Translations under genes and position numbers: made by a program | Part shown: positions 34,071-42,686 of the stretch, piece after piece | Numbering within the stretch: the stretch's first letter is position 1 | How the letters are laid out: each line of letters opens with the position of its first letter | DNA from: Ferdinandcohnia sp036965045 | GTDB lineage: Bacteria > Bacillota > Bacilli > Bacillales > Bacillaceae_L | Direction: 5' to 3' | DNA length: 64,000 nucleotides | Assembly (NCBI RefSeq): GCF_036965045.1 | Contig: NZ_JBALOV010000006.1 | Span: 61,247 to 125,246 of the forward strand | The notes under the pieces: generated by a model | The model's database searches: none | Told to the model about the DNA's origin: nothing | What the model saw: the letters and a program-made list of their open reading frames with translations, nothing else

Positions 34071-34098
34071 TAGACTATTTTTATTAATGTGTTATACT
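34071..34098 (+). promoter_or_regulatory. pckA promoter with CcpN-like operator
   Basis: TAGACT and TATACT with a 16-base spacer form a plausible SigA promoter. TGTGTTATACT (34088-34098) overlaps the -10 and fits the CcpN operator pattern TRTGHYATAYW. CcpN represses gluconeogenic genes including pckA in B. subtilis during growth on sugars. Confidence 0.6.
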
Positions 34099-34144
34099 AA
34101 TTGTAAAATTTGATTATATAAAAAAAAATAAAGGATGGTTTTAC

Positions 34145-35734
34145 ATGAATTCAGTTGAAGTTTCAAATGAGCAGCTATTAGAATTAGTGAATGGAAAAAA
34201 TGCACTTCATAACCTATCTGTTCCTATTTTAGTTGAAAAAGTACTCGCTAGACAAGAGGGAATCCTTACTTCGACTGGGGCTGTATGTGCAACTACCGGG
34301 AAATACACAGGAAGATCACCAGAAGACAAATACATCGTAGAAGAAGCATCTACGAAGGATCGAATAGACTGGGGTAAGGTAAATAAACCTATTTCTGAAG
34401 CTGTATTTGAAAACCTTTACACAAAGGTACTTTCATACTTGAAGGAAAAAGATGAAATTTTTATATTCAATGGGTATGCAGGAGCTGATAAAAAAGTACG
34501 TATGCCAATTCAAGTGATCAACGAATATGCGTGGCATAATCTATTTTCGCAGCAAATGTTTGTTCGGCCAACCGAAGAAGATTTAAAAACACATCAACCT
34601 GAATTCACAGTCATTAGTGCACCAAATTTCAAAGCAGACCCGGAAACCGATGGCACAAACTCTGAAACCTTCATTATTATTTCCTTCGAAAAAAGAACTG
34701 TTTTAATAGGAGGCACAGAGTATGCTGGTGAAATAAAAAAATCAATCTTCTCTGTGATGAACTATGTACTTCCTGAGCAAAATATTCTGTCCATGCACTG
34801 CTCTGCAAATGTAGGCCAAGAAGGGGATGTTGCACTTTTCTTTGGTCTATCTGGAACAGGAAAAACGACTCTTTCTGCCGATCCAAAACGTCGTCTAATT
34901 GGAGACGATGAGCACGGTTGGTCTAGCTCTGGCGTATTTAATATAGAAGGTGGCTGCTATGCGAAATGCATCAATCTTTCACGTGAAAAGGAACCCCAAA
35001 TTTTTGACGCGATTCGCTTTGGCTCTGTTTTAGAAAATGTCATTGTAGATGAAGAATCGAGAATTGCAGATTATGATAATAATTCACTAACTGAAAATAC
35101 AAGAGCTGCCTACCAAATCGATAATATTGATAATATTATCGTACCGAGTATAGCAGGTCACCCGAATACCATCGTATTCCTAACAGCAGATGCCTTCGGT
35201 GTATTACCTCCGATTAGCAAGCTAACAAAAGAACAAGCGATGTACCATTTCTTAAGTGGGTATACGAGTAAGCTTGCAGGAACTGAACGAGGAGTTACAG
35301 CACCAGAAGCGACATTTTCAACTTGCTTTGGTTCTCCTTTTCTTCCACTTGCTGCAACTGAGTATGCCGAAATGCTTGGAAGAAAGATTGATGAGCACAA
35401 TGTTCAAGTATTCTTAGTCAATACTGGCTGGACTGGCGGAGAGTATGGAGTTGGAAACCGCATGAAGCTATCATATACGCGCGCAATGGTTCAAGCAGCT
35501 TTAGAAGGCGAACTTACTCATGCTGAGACCGTGAAAAATGATATTTTTGGATTAGAAATCCCGATTCATATTCCAGGTGTTCCTGATGATGTGCTTCAAC
35601 CAGCAAAAACATGGGCGGACCAAAGTACGTACTATGTAAAAGCAAAAGAATTGGCTTTAAAATTCAAAGAAAATTTCAAAAAATTCTCCAATGTTCCAAA
35701 GGAAATTGAACAATTGGGCGGACCTAGAATTTAA
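34145..35734 (+). CDS. pckA: Phosphoenolpyruvate carboxykinase (ATP)
   Basis: A 529-aa ATP-dependent PEP carboxykinase, the first step of gluconeogenesis from oxaloacetate. The kinase P-loop GLSGTGKTTLS (about residues 238-248) and the following metal motif GDDEHGW are intact, as are LPLAATEYAE and NTGWTGGEYG. The length matches the family. The ATG follows AAAGGATGG. A CcpN-like site overlaps its promoter, consistent with repression during glycolytic growth. Confidence 0.96.
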   Translation: MNSVEVSNEQLLELVNGKNALHNLSVPILVEKVLARQEGILTSTGAVCATTGKYTGRSPEDKYIVEEASTKDRIDWGKVNKPISEAVFENLYTKVLSYLKEKDEIFIFNGYAGADKKVRMPIQVINEYAWHNLFSQQMFVRPTEEDLKTHQPEFTVISAPNFKADPETDGTNSETFIIISFEKRTVLIGGTEYAGEIKKSIFSVMNYVLPEQNILSMHCSANVGQEGDVALFFGLSGTGKTTLSADPKRRLIGDDEHGWSSSGVFNIEGGCYAKCINLSREKEPQIFDAIRFGSVLENVIVDEESRIADYDNNSLTENTRAAYQIDNIDNIIVPSIAGHPNTIVFLTADAFGVLPPISKLTKEQAMYHFLSGYTSKLAGTERGVTAPEATFSTCFGSPFLPLAATEYAEMLGRKIDEHNVQVFLVNTGWTGGEYGVGNRMKLSYTRAMVQAALEGELTHAETVKNDIFGLEIPIHIPGVPDDVLQPAKTWADQSTYYVKAKELALKFKENFKKFSNVPKEIEQLGGPRI

Positions 35735-35748
35735 ATGAATAAGCTTTT

Positions 35749-35780
35749 AAGCTCGAGGTAATCATCCCTCGAGCTTTTTC
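35749..35780. terminator. Bidirectional terminator pckA / ytmA
   Basis: AAGCTCGAGG pairs with CCTCGAGCTT around an eight-base loop, with TTTTCGTTTTT on the plus side. It overlaps the ytmA stop. Confidence 0.8.
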
Positions 35781-36568
35781 GTTTTTGATTCCCTTGTTTT
35801 CAACCATTCCGTTAAGCGTCTCACTGTTTCTCGGTTCTCGTGAGGCGGAAAATAGTGAGTATGTTGTGGAAAGTACCAACTCTCTACCTCTTTTCCAAGC
35901 TCCCTTACCCTTTTTTCTAATCGATAGGCATGATTGACAGATACATTTTTATCTTTTTCTCCATGAATAATGAGCACTGGGGCTTCAAGCTTTTCAATTT
36001 CATACAATGGTGTCCTCCATTTATAACGTTCCGGATATTTTGTAGGCGTTCCTCCAATCACCCGCTTCAGCATCCGCCGCAAATCATTTCGTTCTACATA
36101 CGTAAGGCTTAAATCGCTTACGCCTCCCCATGAAACGACGGAACAAATTTGAGGTTGATAAATCGCTGTTAAGAGGGCCATCACGCCTCCACGTGAGAAA
36201 CCAAAAACATGGATTCTCGTTGGATTGACTTTTTCATGTTCTTCCAATACTTTCACAGCAGAAAAAGCGTCATATCTGTCATGTCCAGCGAAATCCTCAT
36301 TCCCCTCTCCTCCTTGATTTCCCCGATAAAAAGGGGCCATTACGACAAAGCCTTCTGAGGCAAATTGAATGATCCGGCCAATTCGAACCTTACCTACATT
36401 TTTAATGCCACCGCGCAAATATAAGAACCCGTCATATACTCCTTCTTCCTTCGGCTCAGCAAGATAGCCTTTAATTTTTAAACCTTTGCTCAGATATGTA
36501 ATTAAATAAAGATTAATTGCAGGATTAGGAGACGGAAATCTTTGCTTTTCAATAATTGTGCCATCCAC
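35762..36568 (-). CDS. ytmA: Alpha/beta hydrolase, prolyl oligopeptidase-like (YtmA)
   Basis: A 268-aa cytoplasmic hydrolase with the nucleophile elbow GFSRGG (Ser about residue 128), acid in HGEKDKNVS and catalytic histidine in QHTHYFPP. Length and position next to pckA match YtmA of B. subtilis. The start is GTG at 36568 after AAGGAT. Substrate unknown; peptidase or esterase activity is family inference. Confidence 0.82.
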   Translation of the reverse strand: MDGTIIEKQRFPSPNPAINLYLITYLSKGLKIKGYLAEPKEEGVYDGFLYLRGGIKNVGKVRIGRIIQFASEGFVVMAPFYRGNQGGEGNEDFAGHDRYDAFSAVKVLEEHEKVNPTRIHVFGFSRGGVMALLTAIYQPQICSVVSWGGVSDLSLTYVERNDLRRMLKRVIGGTPTKYPERYKWRTPLYEIEKLEAPVLIIHGEKDKNVSVNHAYRLEKRVRELGKEVESWYFPQHTHYFPPHENRETVRRLTEWLKTRESKTKKLEG

Positions 36569-36727
36569 TATTTTATCCTTCCTCTCTACTACATTATTTT
36601 AGAAAAATCTTTTAAAATATCCTCATAAAAAAAGAAAAAATAGGCATTCACACATTTTTGTCACGTTTCATAATCTATCTTAGAAATTACTAACGCAGAT
36701 AATCATCTGTCAAGGAGGAAAGAAGAT

Positions 36728-37714
36728 ATGCGTCGTTTTTTTGCTAGCCTTTTTGCATTACTGCTTATTATCCCATTAGCCGCTTGTAATAATGAACAAG
36801 TTCAAAAAATACGAATTGCCGAGGTAACACGTTCTGTGTTTTATGCACCTCAGTATGTGGCTATCACAGAAGGATTTTTTGAAGAAGAGGGCTTAGAAAT
36901 AGAATTAACAACCGTACCAGGTGGAGATAAAACCATGACCGCGTTAATTTCCGGCGGTGCTGATGTGGCTTTAGTTGGTTCTGAAACATCCATTTATGTG
37001 GAAGCACAAGGCTCAACCGACCCTGTCATTAACTTCGCTGCCCTTACCCAAACGGACGGTACATTTTTAGTGGCTAGAGAAAATATTGAAAACTTTAGCT
37101 GGGACCAAGTTAAAGATAGTACATTCCTTGGCCAACGTAAAGGCGGAATGCCTCAAATGGTTGGGGAATTTGTATTAAAAAAGCATGACATTGACCCTCA
37201 TAGCGATTTGAATCTCATTCAAAACATTGACTTCGCGAACATTTCAAGTGCTTTTGCTTCTGGAACGGGTGAGTTCGTTCAATTATTTGAACCAACTGCT
37301 AGTCTCTTTGAAAAAGAAGGGCGTGGCTATATTGTCGCTTCCTTCGGTGAAGAATCTGGGAAAGTTCCATATACAACGTTTATGACAAAGCAGAGTTTTA
37401 TTGATGACCACGGTGATACTGTTGAAAAGTTTACACGTGCAGTCTATAAGGCACAGCAATGGGTAGATTCACATAGTCCAGAAGAAATTGCAAAATCCGT
37501 GCAAGAATTCTTCCCAGATACACCACTTGATTTAATCACGTCCTCTATTGAACGCTATAAAAACCAAGGATCCTACGCAACAAACCCTGTTTTGTCAGAG
37601 GAAGCTTGGAATAACTTACAGGACATCATGGATGAAGCTGGTGAATTACCGAAGAGAATTGACTATGACACGCTTGTTAACACAAGTATTGCAGAAAAAG
37701 TTACTTCAAAATAG
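36728..37714 (+). CDS. ytlA: ABC importer substrate-binding lipoprotein (YtlA, SsuA/NMT1-like)
   Basis: A 328-aa lipoprotein (signal peptide ending LAAC, C20) of the SsuA/ThiY/NMT1 group, with the typical start AEVTRSVFYAPQYVAITEGFFEEEG and the SGGADVALVG region. These bind nitrate, sulfonates or pyrimidine and thiamin precursors. The ligand here is not known, and no known riboswitch was seen upstream. The ATG follows CAAGGAGGAAAG. First gene of a three-gene importer. Confidence 0.87.
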   Translation: MRRFFASLFALLLIIPLAACNNEQVQKIRIAEVTRSVFYAPQYVAITEGFFEEEGLEIELTTVPGGDKTMTALISGGADVALVGSETSIYVEAQGSTDPVINFAALTQTDGTFLVARENIENFSWDQVKDSTFLGQRKGGMPQMVGEFVLKKHDIDPHSDLNLIQNIDFANISSAFASGTGEFVQLFEPTASLFEKEGRGYIVASFGEESGKVPYTTFMTKQSFIDDHGDTVEKFTRAVYKAQQWVDSHSPEEIAKSVQEFFPDTPLDLITSSIERYKNQGSYATNPVLSEEAWNNLQDIMDEAGELPKRIDYDTLVNTSIAEKVTSK

Positions 37715-37724
37715 GAGTGTTACT

Positions 37725-38504
37725 ATGAGCTTTTTGTCTATAAAAGATATACACCATGTTTATTTTACAAAGGATTCTACAACGAAAGCACTCGAAGATA
37801 TTTCACTCACAATCGAGGAAGGGGAATTCGTCTCCATCCTCGGCCCTAGTGGGTGTGGAAAAACAACATTACTCTCCATTATTGCTGGGTTATTAGAACC
37901 GACATATGGAGAGGTTTTGATAGAAGGAAAAATGATTAAACAAGCAAAGTCTGATATTGGTTATATGCTGCAGCAGGACTATTTGTTTCCATGGAAGACC
38001 ATTGAGGAGAACATCTTAGTTGGCTTGCAAATCATGAACCAAGAAACTGAACAATCAAGAAAAAATACTTTGGCCTTACTTGAAGAAATCGGTTTAAAAG
38101 GGATAGAAATTGCATATCCAAAACAGCTTTCAGGCGGGATGAGACAAAGGGCTGCCTTGGTTCGAACCCTTGCGACAAACCCAAAAATTCTCCTTTTAGA
38201 TGAACCGTTCTCAGCATTAGACTTTCAAACCAAACTGAAATTAGAAGATCTCGTTTCAGATACACTAAAGGAATACCGCAAAACAGCCATTCTTGTTACA
38301 CATGATATCGGTGAGGCCATTGCCATGAGTGACCGAATTTACCTCCTTTCGAAAAGTCCAGGAAAAATTGCTAAAGTATTTGATATTCCAGAACCATTGC
38401 GGAAAGAGACCCCATTTGATGCAAGACAGCACCCAGAGTATTCAAATATTTTTCAGCAAATATGGGAGGAGCTAGATAAACTTGAAACAAAATCTGAACA
38501 TTAA
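37725..38504 (+). CDS. ytlC: ABC importer ATP-binding protein (YtlC)
   Basis: A 259-aa ABC ATPase of the SsuB/TauB type with Walker A GPSGCGKTT, signature LSGGMRQR and Walker B ILLLDEPFSALD. The ATG at 37725 follows TAGGAGTG, ten bases after ytlA ends. A longer frame upstream overlaps ytlA and is not used. It powers the YtlA-YtlD importer. Confidence 0.9.
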   Translation: MSFLSIKDIHHVYFTKDSTTKALEDISLTIEEGEFVSILGPSGCGKTTLLSIIAGLLEPTYGEVLIEGKMIKQAKSDIGYMLQQDYLFPWKTIEENILVGLQIMNQETEQSRKNTLALLEEIGLKGIEIAYPKQLSGGMRQRAALVRTLATNPKILLLDEPFSALDFQTKLKLEDLVSDTLKEYRKTAILVTHDIGEAIAMSDRIYLLSKSPGKIAKVFDIPEPLRKETPFDARQHPEYSNIFQQIWEELDKLETKSEH

Positions 38505-39291
38505 AGACCTGCACAATAATTACTTACAGTCGATTAAAAAAGAAAAAAAGCTGGTTCGTTTTTATCAAATCTTGATATTTATTGTCTTTTTCGGAATATG
38601 GGAGCTTGCAAGTCAATTACATTGGATTGACCCATTGATTTTTAGTGCTCCATCAAAGATTTGGTCTCTCTTTTTAGATAAAATCAACGATGGGTCATTG
38701 TTAAATAATCTTGCGGTTACATTGTTCGAAACGGTTCTTGGTTTTATTTTAGGGACAGTCTTAGGGGCATTGATTGCGGGGATCTTATGGTGGTCAGAGC
38801 GTCTATCAAATATCCTTGATCCCTATTTAGTGGTGCTAAATGCGATGCCAAAGGTTGCGCTAGGCCCCATTTTAATCGTTGCATTAGGAACAGGTTATCT
38901 TTCAATTATTGCGATGGGAGCCATTATTTCCATCATTATCACAACGATTGTCGTCTACACCTCGTTTAAAGAAGTAGATTATAACTATATTAAAGTCTTG
39001 TTAACATTTGGTGCCAATCGGAAACAAATTTTCCGAAATGTAATCCTTCCCTCATCCTTCCCAGCAATTATTTCAACACTAAAAGTAAATGTTGGTTTAT
39101 CATGGGTCGGTGTTATTGTTGGAGAATTTCTCGTATCAAAGCAAGGGCTAGGCTACCTCATTATTTACGGTTTCCAGGTATTCAATTTCACACTAATCTT
39201 CCTAAGCTTATTATTAATCGCCATTTGTGCAACTCTCATGTACCAAGGCGTCGAATTTCTCGAAAGAAAGCTAATCAAAGACTCCAAATAA
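38482..39291 (+). CDS. ytlD: ABC importer permease (YtlD)
   Basis: A 269-aa permease of the SsuC type with about six helices and the cytoplasmic EAA loop (FGANRKQIFRNVILPSSFPAI). It starts at TTG 38482, ten bases after GGGAGGAG, and overlaps ytlC by 23 bases, so translation is likely coupled. It completes the ytlA-ytlC-ytlD importer. Confidence 0.87.
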   Translation: MKQNLNIKDLHNNYLQSIKKEKKLVRFYQILIFIVFFGIWELASQLHWIDPLIFSAPSKIWSLFLDKINDGSLLNNLAVTLFETVLGFILGTVLGALIAGILWWSERLSNILDPYLVVLNAMPKVALGPILIVALGTGYLSIIAMGAIISIIITTIVVYTSFKEVDYNYIKVLLTFGANRKQIFRNVILPSSFPAIISTLKVNVGLSWVGVIVGEFLVSKQGLGYLIIYGFQVFNFTLIFLSLLLIAICATLMYQGVEFLERKLIKDSK

Positions 39292-39330
39292 AAAAGCTCT
39301 TCTAGTTGATGCTAGGGAGCTTTCTTCGTT
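39291..39330. terminator. Terminator ytlD / ytkD
   Basis: AAAGCTC pairs with GAGCTTT with an inner CTAG/CTAG step, flanked by A5 and a T-rich right side. It lies between converging genes. Confidence 0.65.
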
Positions 39331-39800
39331 TTTATGTAATTTTCTACGTATTCAATGCTACGAGGCAAGACATCATCCTTCATGATAAAGCTATAGCGGC
39401 GATCAGACTTAATCGTATTGAAAGGAAGTTCCTTTAACAGAACAGGACCCTTCGTTTCAAAATAATCCTTCTTCTCAAGAAGCCGTTTAATTTCGGCATA
39501 ATAAATATTTTTGATAATGGTCTTCCCTTTTCCGTTGACCTTATATTGCCCAATATATTGTAGTTCCGAAACTTCTGCTCCCGTCTCCTCCATTACCTCA
39601 CGTTTCGCTGCAGCCTCAGGTGTTTCGCCCTCTTCCACTTTACCACCAGGAAATTCAAGCCCACGTTCAGAATGATTGGTTAATAGCCAATCGTCCTTGT
39701 AGCGACAAATCACCCACACATGCTTAGGGTAAGTGGAAAATGGATCTGGCGTAAACGATAAATTTACTTCATTATGATACATATCTTGAAAAACAATCAT
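39312..39800 (-). CDS. ytkD: Nudix nucleoside triphosphatase YtkD
   Basis: A 162-aa Nudix hydrolase with box GGKVEEGETP...REVMEETG and the YtkD-type end KGPVLLKELP...RYSFIMKDDVLP. YtkD of Bacillus is an RNA pyrophosphohydrolase-like and 8-oxo-dGTP-cleaving enzyme that protects against oxidative mutation. I choose the ATG at 39800, preceded by GGAG, because it gives the same N-terminus as the B. subtilis protein as I recall it. Two upstream ATGs in frame are possible. Confidence 0.85.
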   Translation of the reverse strand: MIVFQDMYHNEVNLSFTPDPFSTYPKHVWVICRYKDDWLLTNHSERGLEFPGGKVEEGETPEAAAKREVMEETGAEVSELQYIGQYKVNGKGKTIIKNIYYAEIKRLLEKKDYFETKGPVLLKELPFNTIKSDRRYSFIMKDDVLPRSIEYVENYIKTKKAP

Positions 39801-39842
39801 ATTGGTAGTCTCCATTAATAGTGGTTTTTTATTATAATAACA

Positions 39843-39874
39843 TAAAAACAAGCCGCTTCATGTAGAAGTGGCTT
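39843..39874 (-). terminator. Terminator after the 111-aa gene
   Basis: AAGCC-CTTC pairs with GAAG-GGCTT around a short loop and is followed by TTGTTTTTATG on the minus strand. Confidence 0.65.
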
Positions 39875-40208
39875 AATCAATTGTTTTTAATACATCAAGT
39901 ATGCCTTCTGATTGAATAAAATTCTTTGCCTCTTGGTCTCCCAGTTGATTGATGATTTGATATATCTTCAGCATATTTGAGTCATATTTATCATTGGAGG
40001 AATCATAATGATACTCCACAAAAGGCACATGTGCTCGTAAAAAGTTTTCAACCTCATTTGTATAGTTTGCGTCAAACAGATTTCTCAATTGACGAACTTC
40101 ATCTTCGGTTGCTTCAATTTTGTACTCCCATGTAGACCCAGATTTCACTTGAGAAATTTCGCCACTTCCAACAGAGACATAATAGGTTTTCCTTGGCTGT
40201 TGTTCCAA
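39873..40208 (-). CDS. Conserved Bacillus protein of unknown function (111 aa)
   Basis: A 111-aa acidic protein starting at TTG 40208 after TAGGAGTG. The N-terminus RKTYYVSVGSGEISQVKSG and the central FLRAHVPFVEYHYD are, as I recall, conserved in Bacillus proteins sometimes labelled hydrolase/acyltransferase without support. There are no signal peptide, membrane segment or catalytic motifs that I can name. It is divergent from the 86-aa gene on the plus strand. Confidence 0.72.
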   Translation of the reverse strand: MEQQPRKTYYVSVGSGEISQVKSGSTWEYKIEATEDEVRQLRNLFDANYTNEVENFLRAHVPFVEYHYDSSNDKYDSNMLKIYQIINQLGDQEAKNFIQSEGILDVLKTID

Positions 40209-40388
40209 CTTATTTCACTCCTAACGTGTGATTCCGTTAGTTTAGCTTTTTCCTCCTGTGCAAAAAATATGCACTCCCCCGCGAAACTGGACTCCCTACC
40301 TATTTTCAATCCATTAGTATCTTTTGATACATTCCCCCATATACTAATTTCCAAGATATCTTATAAAAGCAAACAAAGGGGAAACACG

Positions 40389-40649
40389 ATGAAAATCATT
40401 GATGAAATTTATGAAATGTATCGAGATAAATTAACAGGTGACGAAGAGGATGCGGACATTATTGCTTTCTCTGTGCTTGAACAATTTGCACGTGAAGACC
40501 TGATTGACCTTTTAAGCGATTTATCCGACCAAGAATTACGAAATTTAGTCGGTTTTTATATGATTGAAAACCTAAAGGCGAAGATGGCCCGTGATGGAAT
40601 TGGCCAATCGAAGATGATGACTGTAGATGAACTGAGGGATATCCATTAA
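40389..40649 (+). CDS. Conserved 86-aa acidic helical protein
   Basis: ATG at 40389 follows AAAGGGGA and gives MKIIDEIYEMYRDKLTGDEE..., an acidic, helix-rich protein ending MTVDELRDIH. It resembles small Bacillus proteins of the DUF6154 kind, but I am not certain. The longer upstream frame crosses the promoter region and is not credible. No operon partner. Confidence 0.7.
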   Translation: MKIIDEIYEMYRDKLTGDEEDADIIAFSVLEQFAREDLIDLLSDLSDQELRNLVGFYMIENLKAKMARDGIGQSKMMTVDELRDIH

Positions 40650-40662
40650 AGATATAGAATCG

Positions 40663-40755
40663 TTCTATTATTTGAGGGATCGATTCAGTATTTGTGCCGC
40701 TATCGGTTTTATTTTCGTTCTATCGATTTTTTTTGACTTCTATCGATTTTAATAT
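40663..40755 (+). repeat. Short direct repeats built on TTCTATCGATTTT
   Basis: The motif CTATCGRTTTT recurs about every 20 bases (CGCTATCGGTTTT, GTTCTATCGATTTT, CTTCTATCGATTTT), with a weaker copy near 40675 (CGTTCTATTATTT). A related pair (GCTATCGGCGATAA, GTTCTATCGTCG) lies near 2477-2510. All are intergenic. Confidence 0.5.
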
Positions 40756-40767
40756 AAATTCCCATCA

Positions 40768-40808
40768 AAAAAGGATTGTCCACGAAAGCAATGCCCGTGA
40801 CAATCCTC
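40768..40808 (-). terminator. Terminator after ltaE
   Basis: AGGATTGTC and CGTG arms pair across an A-rich loop (40772-40807), followed by TTTTTTGATG on the minus strand. Confidence 0.75.
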
Positions 40809-40814
40809 AAAATA

Positions 40815-41831
40815 TTAAAGTTTACGAACAATCTGTAATGCTTTTTCAATTGACTCTCTGTTCACATCATAATGAGTTGTAAACCTCACGAGTTTAGGCC
40901 CAAATGTTGAAACTAAGACACCATGCTCTTTTAACATGGCTGCATACTGACTAGAAGTTAATCCTCTTTCACTTACATTCACTAAGATTATATTGGTCTC
41001 CACCTGATTTATAACGTTCAACCCGCTAATATTGCCGAGCCCTTCAGCTAAAAATGCAGCATTCTCATGATCAAGTGCAAGACGATCGACCATTGTCCGC
41101 AGTGCTACTAGTGCTGGTGCCGCTATGACCCCTGCCTGTCTTAAACCACCACCAAGGCGCTTTCTCCACCTTCTAGCTTGTTTTATAAACTCCTCGCTTC
41201 CAGCGATAATGGAGCCAACTGGGGCACCTAACCCTTTTGATAAGCAAAATTGAACGGTATCCGTATATTGAGCAATCTCCTTCACATGACACCCGAGTGC
41301 CACTGCTGCATTAAATAACCGAGCCCCATCTAAATGGACAGGTATTTGATTAGCAGATGCTACTTGATGGATCGCTTTCATATTTTCAAGTGGGATGACC
41401 GCCCCACCTGCTCTGTTATGTGTATTTTCGATACAAATTAAGCCTGTTTCAGGGTTATGTACATCTTCCTCCTGAATCGCAGCCTCGACTTCCAATGGGT
41501 CCATTGCTCCTCTATTTCCTTTAATTGTACGAGGTTGTACCCCAGCAAATGCAGAAATCGCAGCCCCTTCATAATTAAAAATATGGGATTCCTGTTCAAC
41601 AATAATTTCATTTCCTTTTTTGGTGTGAGTCAGCACGGCAATTTGATTACCTTGCGTTCCGCTTGTCACAAACAATGCTGCTTCTTTTCCAAGCATCTCA
41701 GCAGCTGTTCGTTCAAGCTCGTTCACTGTTGGGTCTTCCTGATAAACATCATCCCCAACCTCAGCTTCATAGGCTGCTTTTCTCATTTCAGATGTCGGCT
41801 TTGTAACTGTATCGCTTCGTAAATCAATCAT
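40815..41831 (-). CDS. ltaE: Low-specificity L-threonine aldolase
   Basis: A 338-aa PLP enzyme of the threonine aldolase family, cleaving threonine to glycine and acetaldehyde. The start MIDLRSDTVTKPTSEMRKAA is characteristic. VHLDGARLFNAA carries the PLP-binding Asp and FCLSKGLGAPVGS the Schiff-base lysine. The ATG follows GGGAGGAG. It lies alone between terminators of both neighbours. Confidence 0.92.
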   Translation of the reverse strand: MIDLRSDTVTKPTSEMRKAAYEAEVGDDVYQEDPTVNELERTAAEMLGKEAALFVTSGTQGNQIAVLTHTKKGNEIIVEQESHIFNYEGAAISAFAGVQPRTIKGNRGAMDPLEVEAAIQEEDVHNPETGLICIENTHNRAGGAVIPLENMKAIHQVASANQIPVHLDGARLFNAAVALGCHVKEIAQYTDTVQFCLSKGLGAPVGSIIAGSEEFIKQARRWRKRLGGGLRQAGVIAAPALVALRTMVDRLALDHENAAFLAEGLGNISGLNVINQVETNIILVNVSERGLTSSQYAAMLKEHGVLVSTFGPKLVRFTTHYDVNRESIEKALQIVRKL

Positions 41832-41861
41832 TTTTTCTCCTCCCTTTACTTATAAAATAGA

Positions 41862-41892
41862 ACAAAACCCTTCTTTCTACAAGAAAGAAGGG
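41862..41892 (-). terminator. Terminator after dps
   Basis: A perfect 11-base stem, CCCTTCTTTCT / AGAAAGAAGGG, with a three-base loop is followed by TTTTG on the minus strand. Confidence 0.8.
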
Positions 41893-41903
41893 AACACTAT
41901 TTT

Positions 41904-42344
41904 TTATTTTCCTAAGAAGGATTGAAGCATCCAAATATGTTTCTCAAGATTTTGGTGAATCGCGAGAAGCATATCACCGGTTGTTTCATCATCGGCATCT
42001 GCCGCTATCTTCATGCCTTCCTTTAACTCACCAGTTAGAATGGAAAAATCATTGGAAATGTTCGCTACCATTTCTTCTGCATTTTCATTTCCGTTAGCTT
42101 CTTGAATAGATGACATTTCAAGAATTTCCTTCATGGTTGCAACAGGTCGTCCACTGATCGCGAGAAGGCGTTCCGCTAATTCATCAATATGAACAGCAGC
42201 CTCATTATATAATTCCTCAAATTTTACATGCAAGGTAAAAAATTGAGAACCCTTCACATACCAGTGGTAATTATGTAGCTTAATGTAAAGGACACTCCAA
42301 TTTGCAACCTGCTTATTAACGATTTCAATTAATTGTGTTGACAT
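41904..42344 (-). CDS. dps: Dps-family ferritin-like DNA-binding protein
   Basis: A 146-aa Dps protein forming 12-subunit iron-storing shells that protect DNA from peroxide. Ferroxidase residues are visible in LHNYHWYVKGSQFF and HVKFEELYNEAAVHIDELAERLL. The ATG follows AAGGAGGAGA. In Bacillus, dps genes answer to PerR or SigB; I did not find a convincing box for either in the 165 bases upstream. Confidence 0.92.
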   Translation of the reverse strand: MSTQLIEIVNKQVANWSVLYIKLHNYHWYVKGSQFFTLHVKFEELYNEAAVHIDELAERLLAISGRPVATMKEILEMSSIQEANGNENAEEMVANISNDFSILTGELKEGMKIAADADDETTGDMLLAIHQNLEKHIWMLQSFLGK

Positions 42345-42512
42345 GAAAAATCTCCTCCTTATTTGTTAACATACCCCCTTTCTAACACAGTGAAACATAA
42401 ATTTTTCGGTTGTTTTTTTATAAACTACATACTTTTTCTTTTTTAAATGAATATCAATACCTTCAACCTTCGCGGCATGTTAAAATGAAAGGAGAAATAA
42501 GAGGGGGTTGCT

Positions 42513-42686
42513 ATGCTTACAGTATTAATTATTTCATTCATTATTGTGTTCGTTGTCTTATTTTTAGCTGTCAGTACAACTTCTAAAGCATATCAGTACA
42601 AACACACAGTAGATGACTTAGAAGAAAATCCACATTTAAATCATCATGAAAATAAGGAGAATTCAGATGGAAAACAAAATTCTTGA
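42513..42686 (+). CDS. ytzI: Small membrane protein YtzI
   Basis: ATG at 42513 follows AGAGGGGGT and opens a 57-aa frame: a single membrane helix (LTVLIISFIIVFVVLFLAVS) followed by a hydrophilic tail (KAYQYKHTVDDLEENPHL). This matches YtzI-type proteins found next to dps/luxS in Bacillus. It overlaps the amidase start by 20 bases, so the two genes are coupled. Function unknown. Confidence 0.75.
   Translation: MLTVLIISFIIVFVVLFLAVSTTSKAYQYKHTVDDLEENPHLNHHENKENSDGKQNS

Noticed and set aside
37548..37724. Longer N-terminus for the YtlC ATPase
   Set aside because: It lies inside ytlA in another frame. The ATG at 37725 has TAGGAGTG and starts the normal ABC domain.
40089..40388. N-terminal extension of the 86-aa protein
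   Set aside because: It overlaps the divergent gene at 39873-40208, and only the ATG at 40389 has a ribosome binding site.
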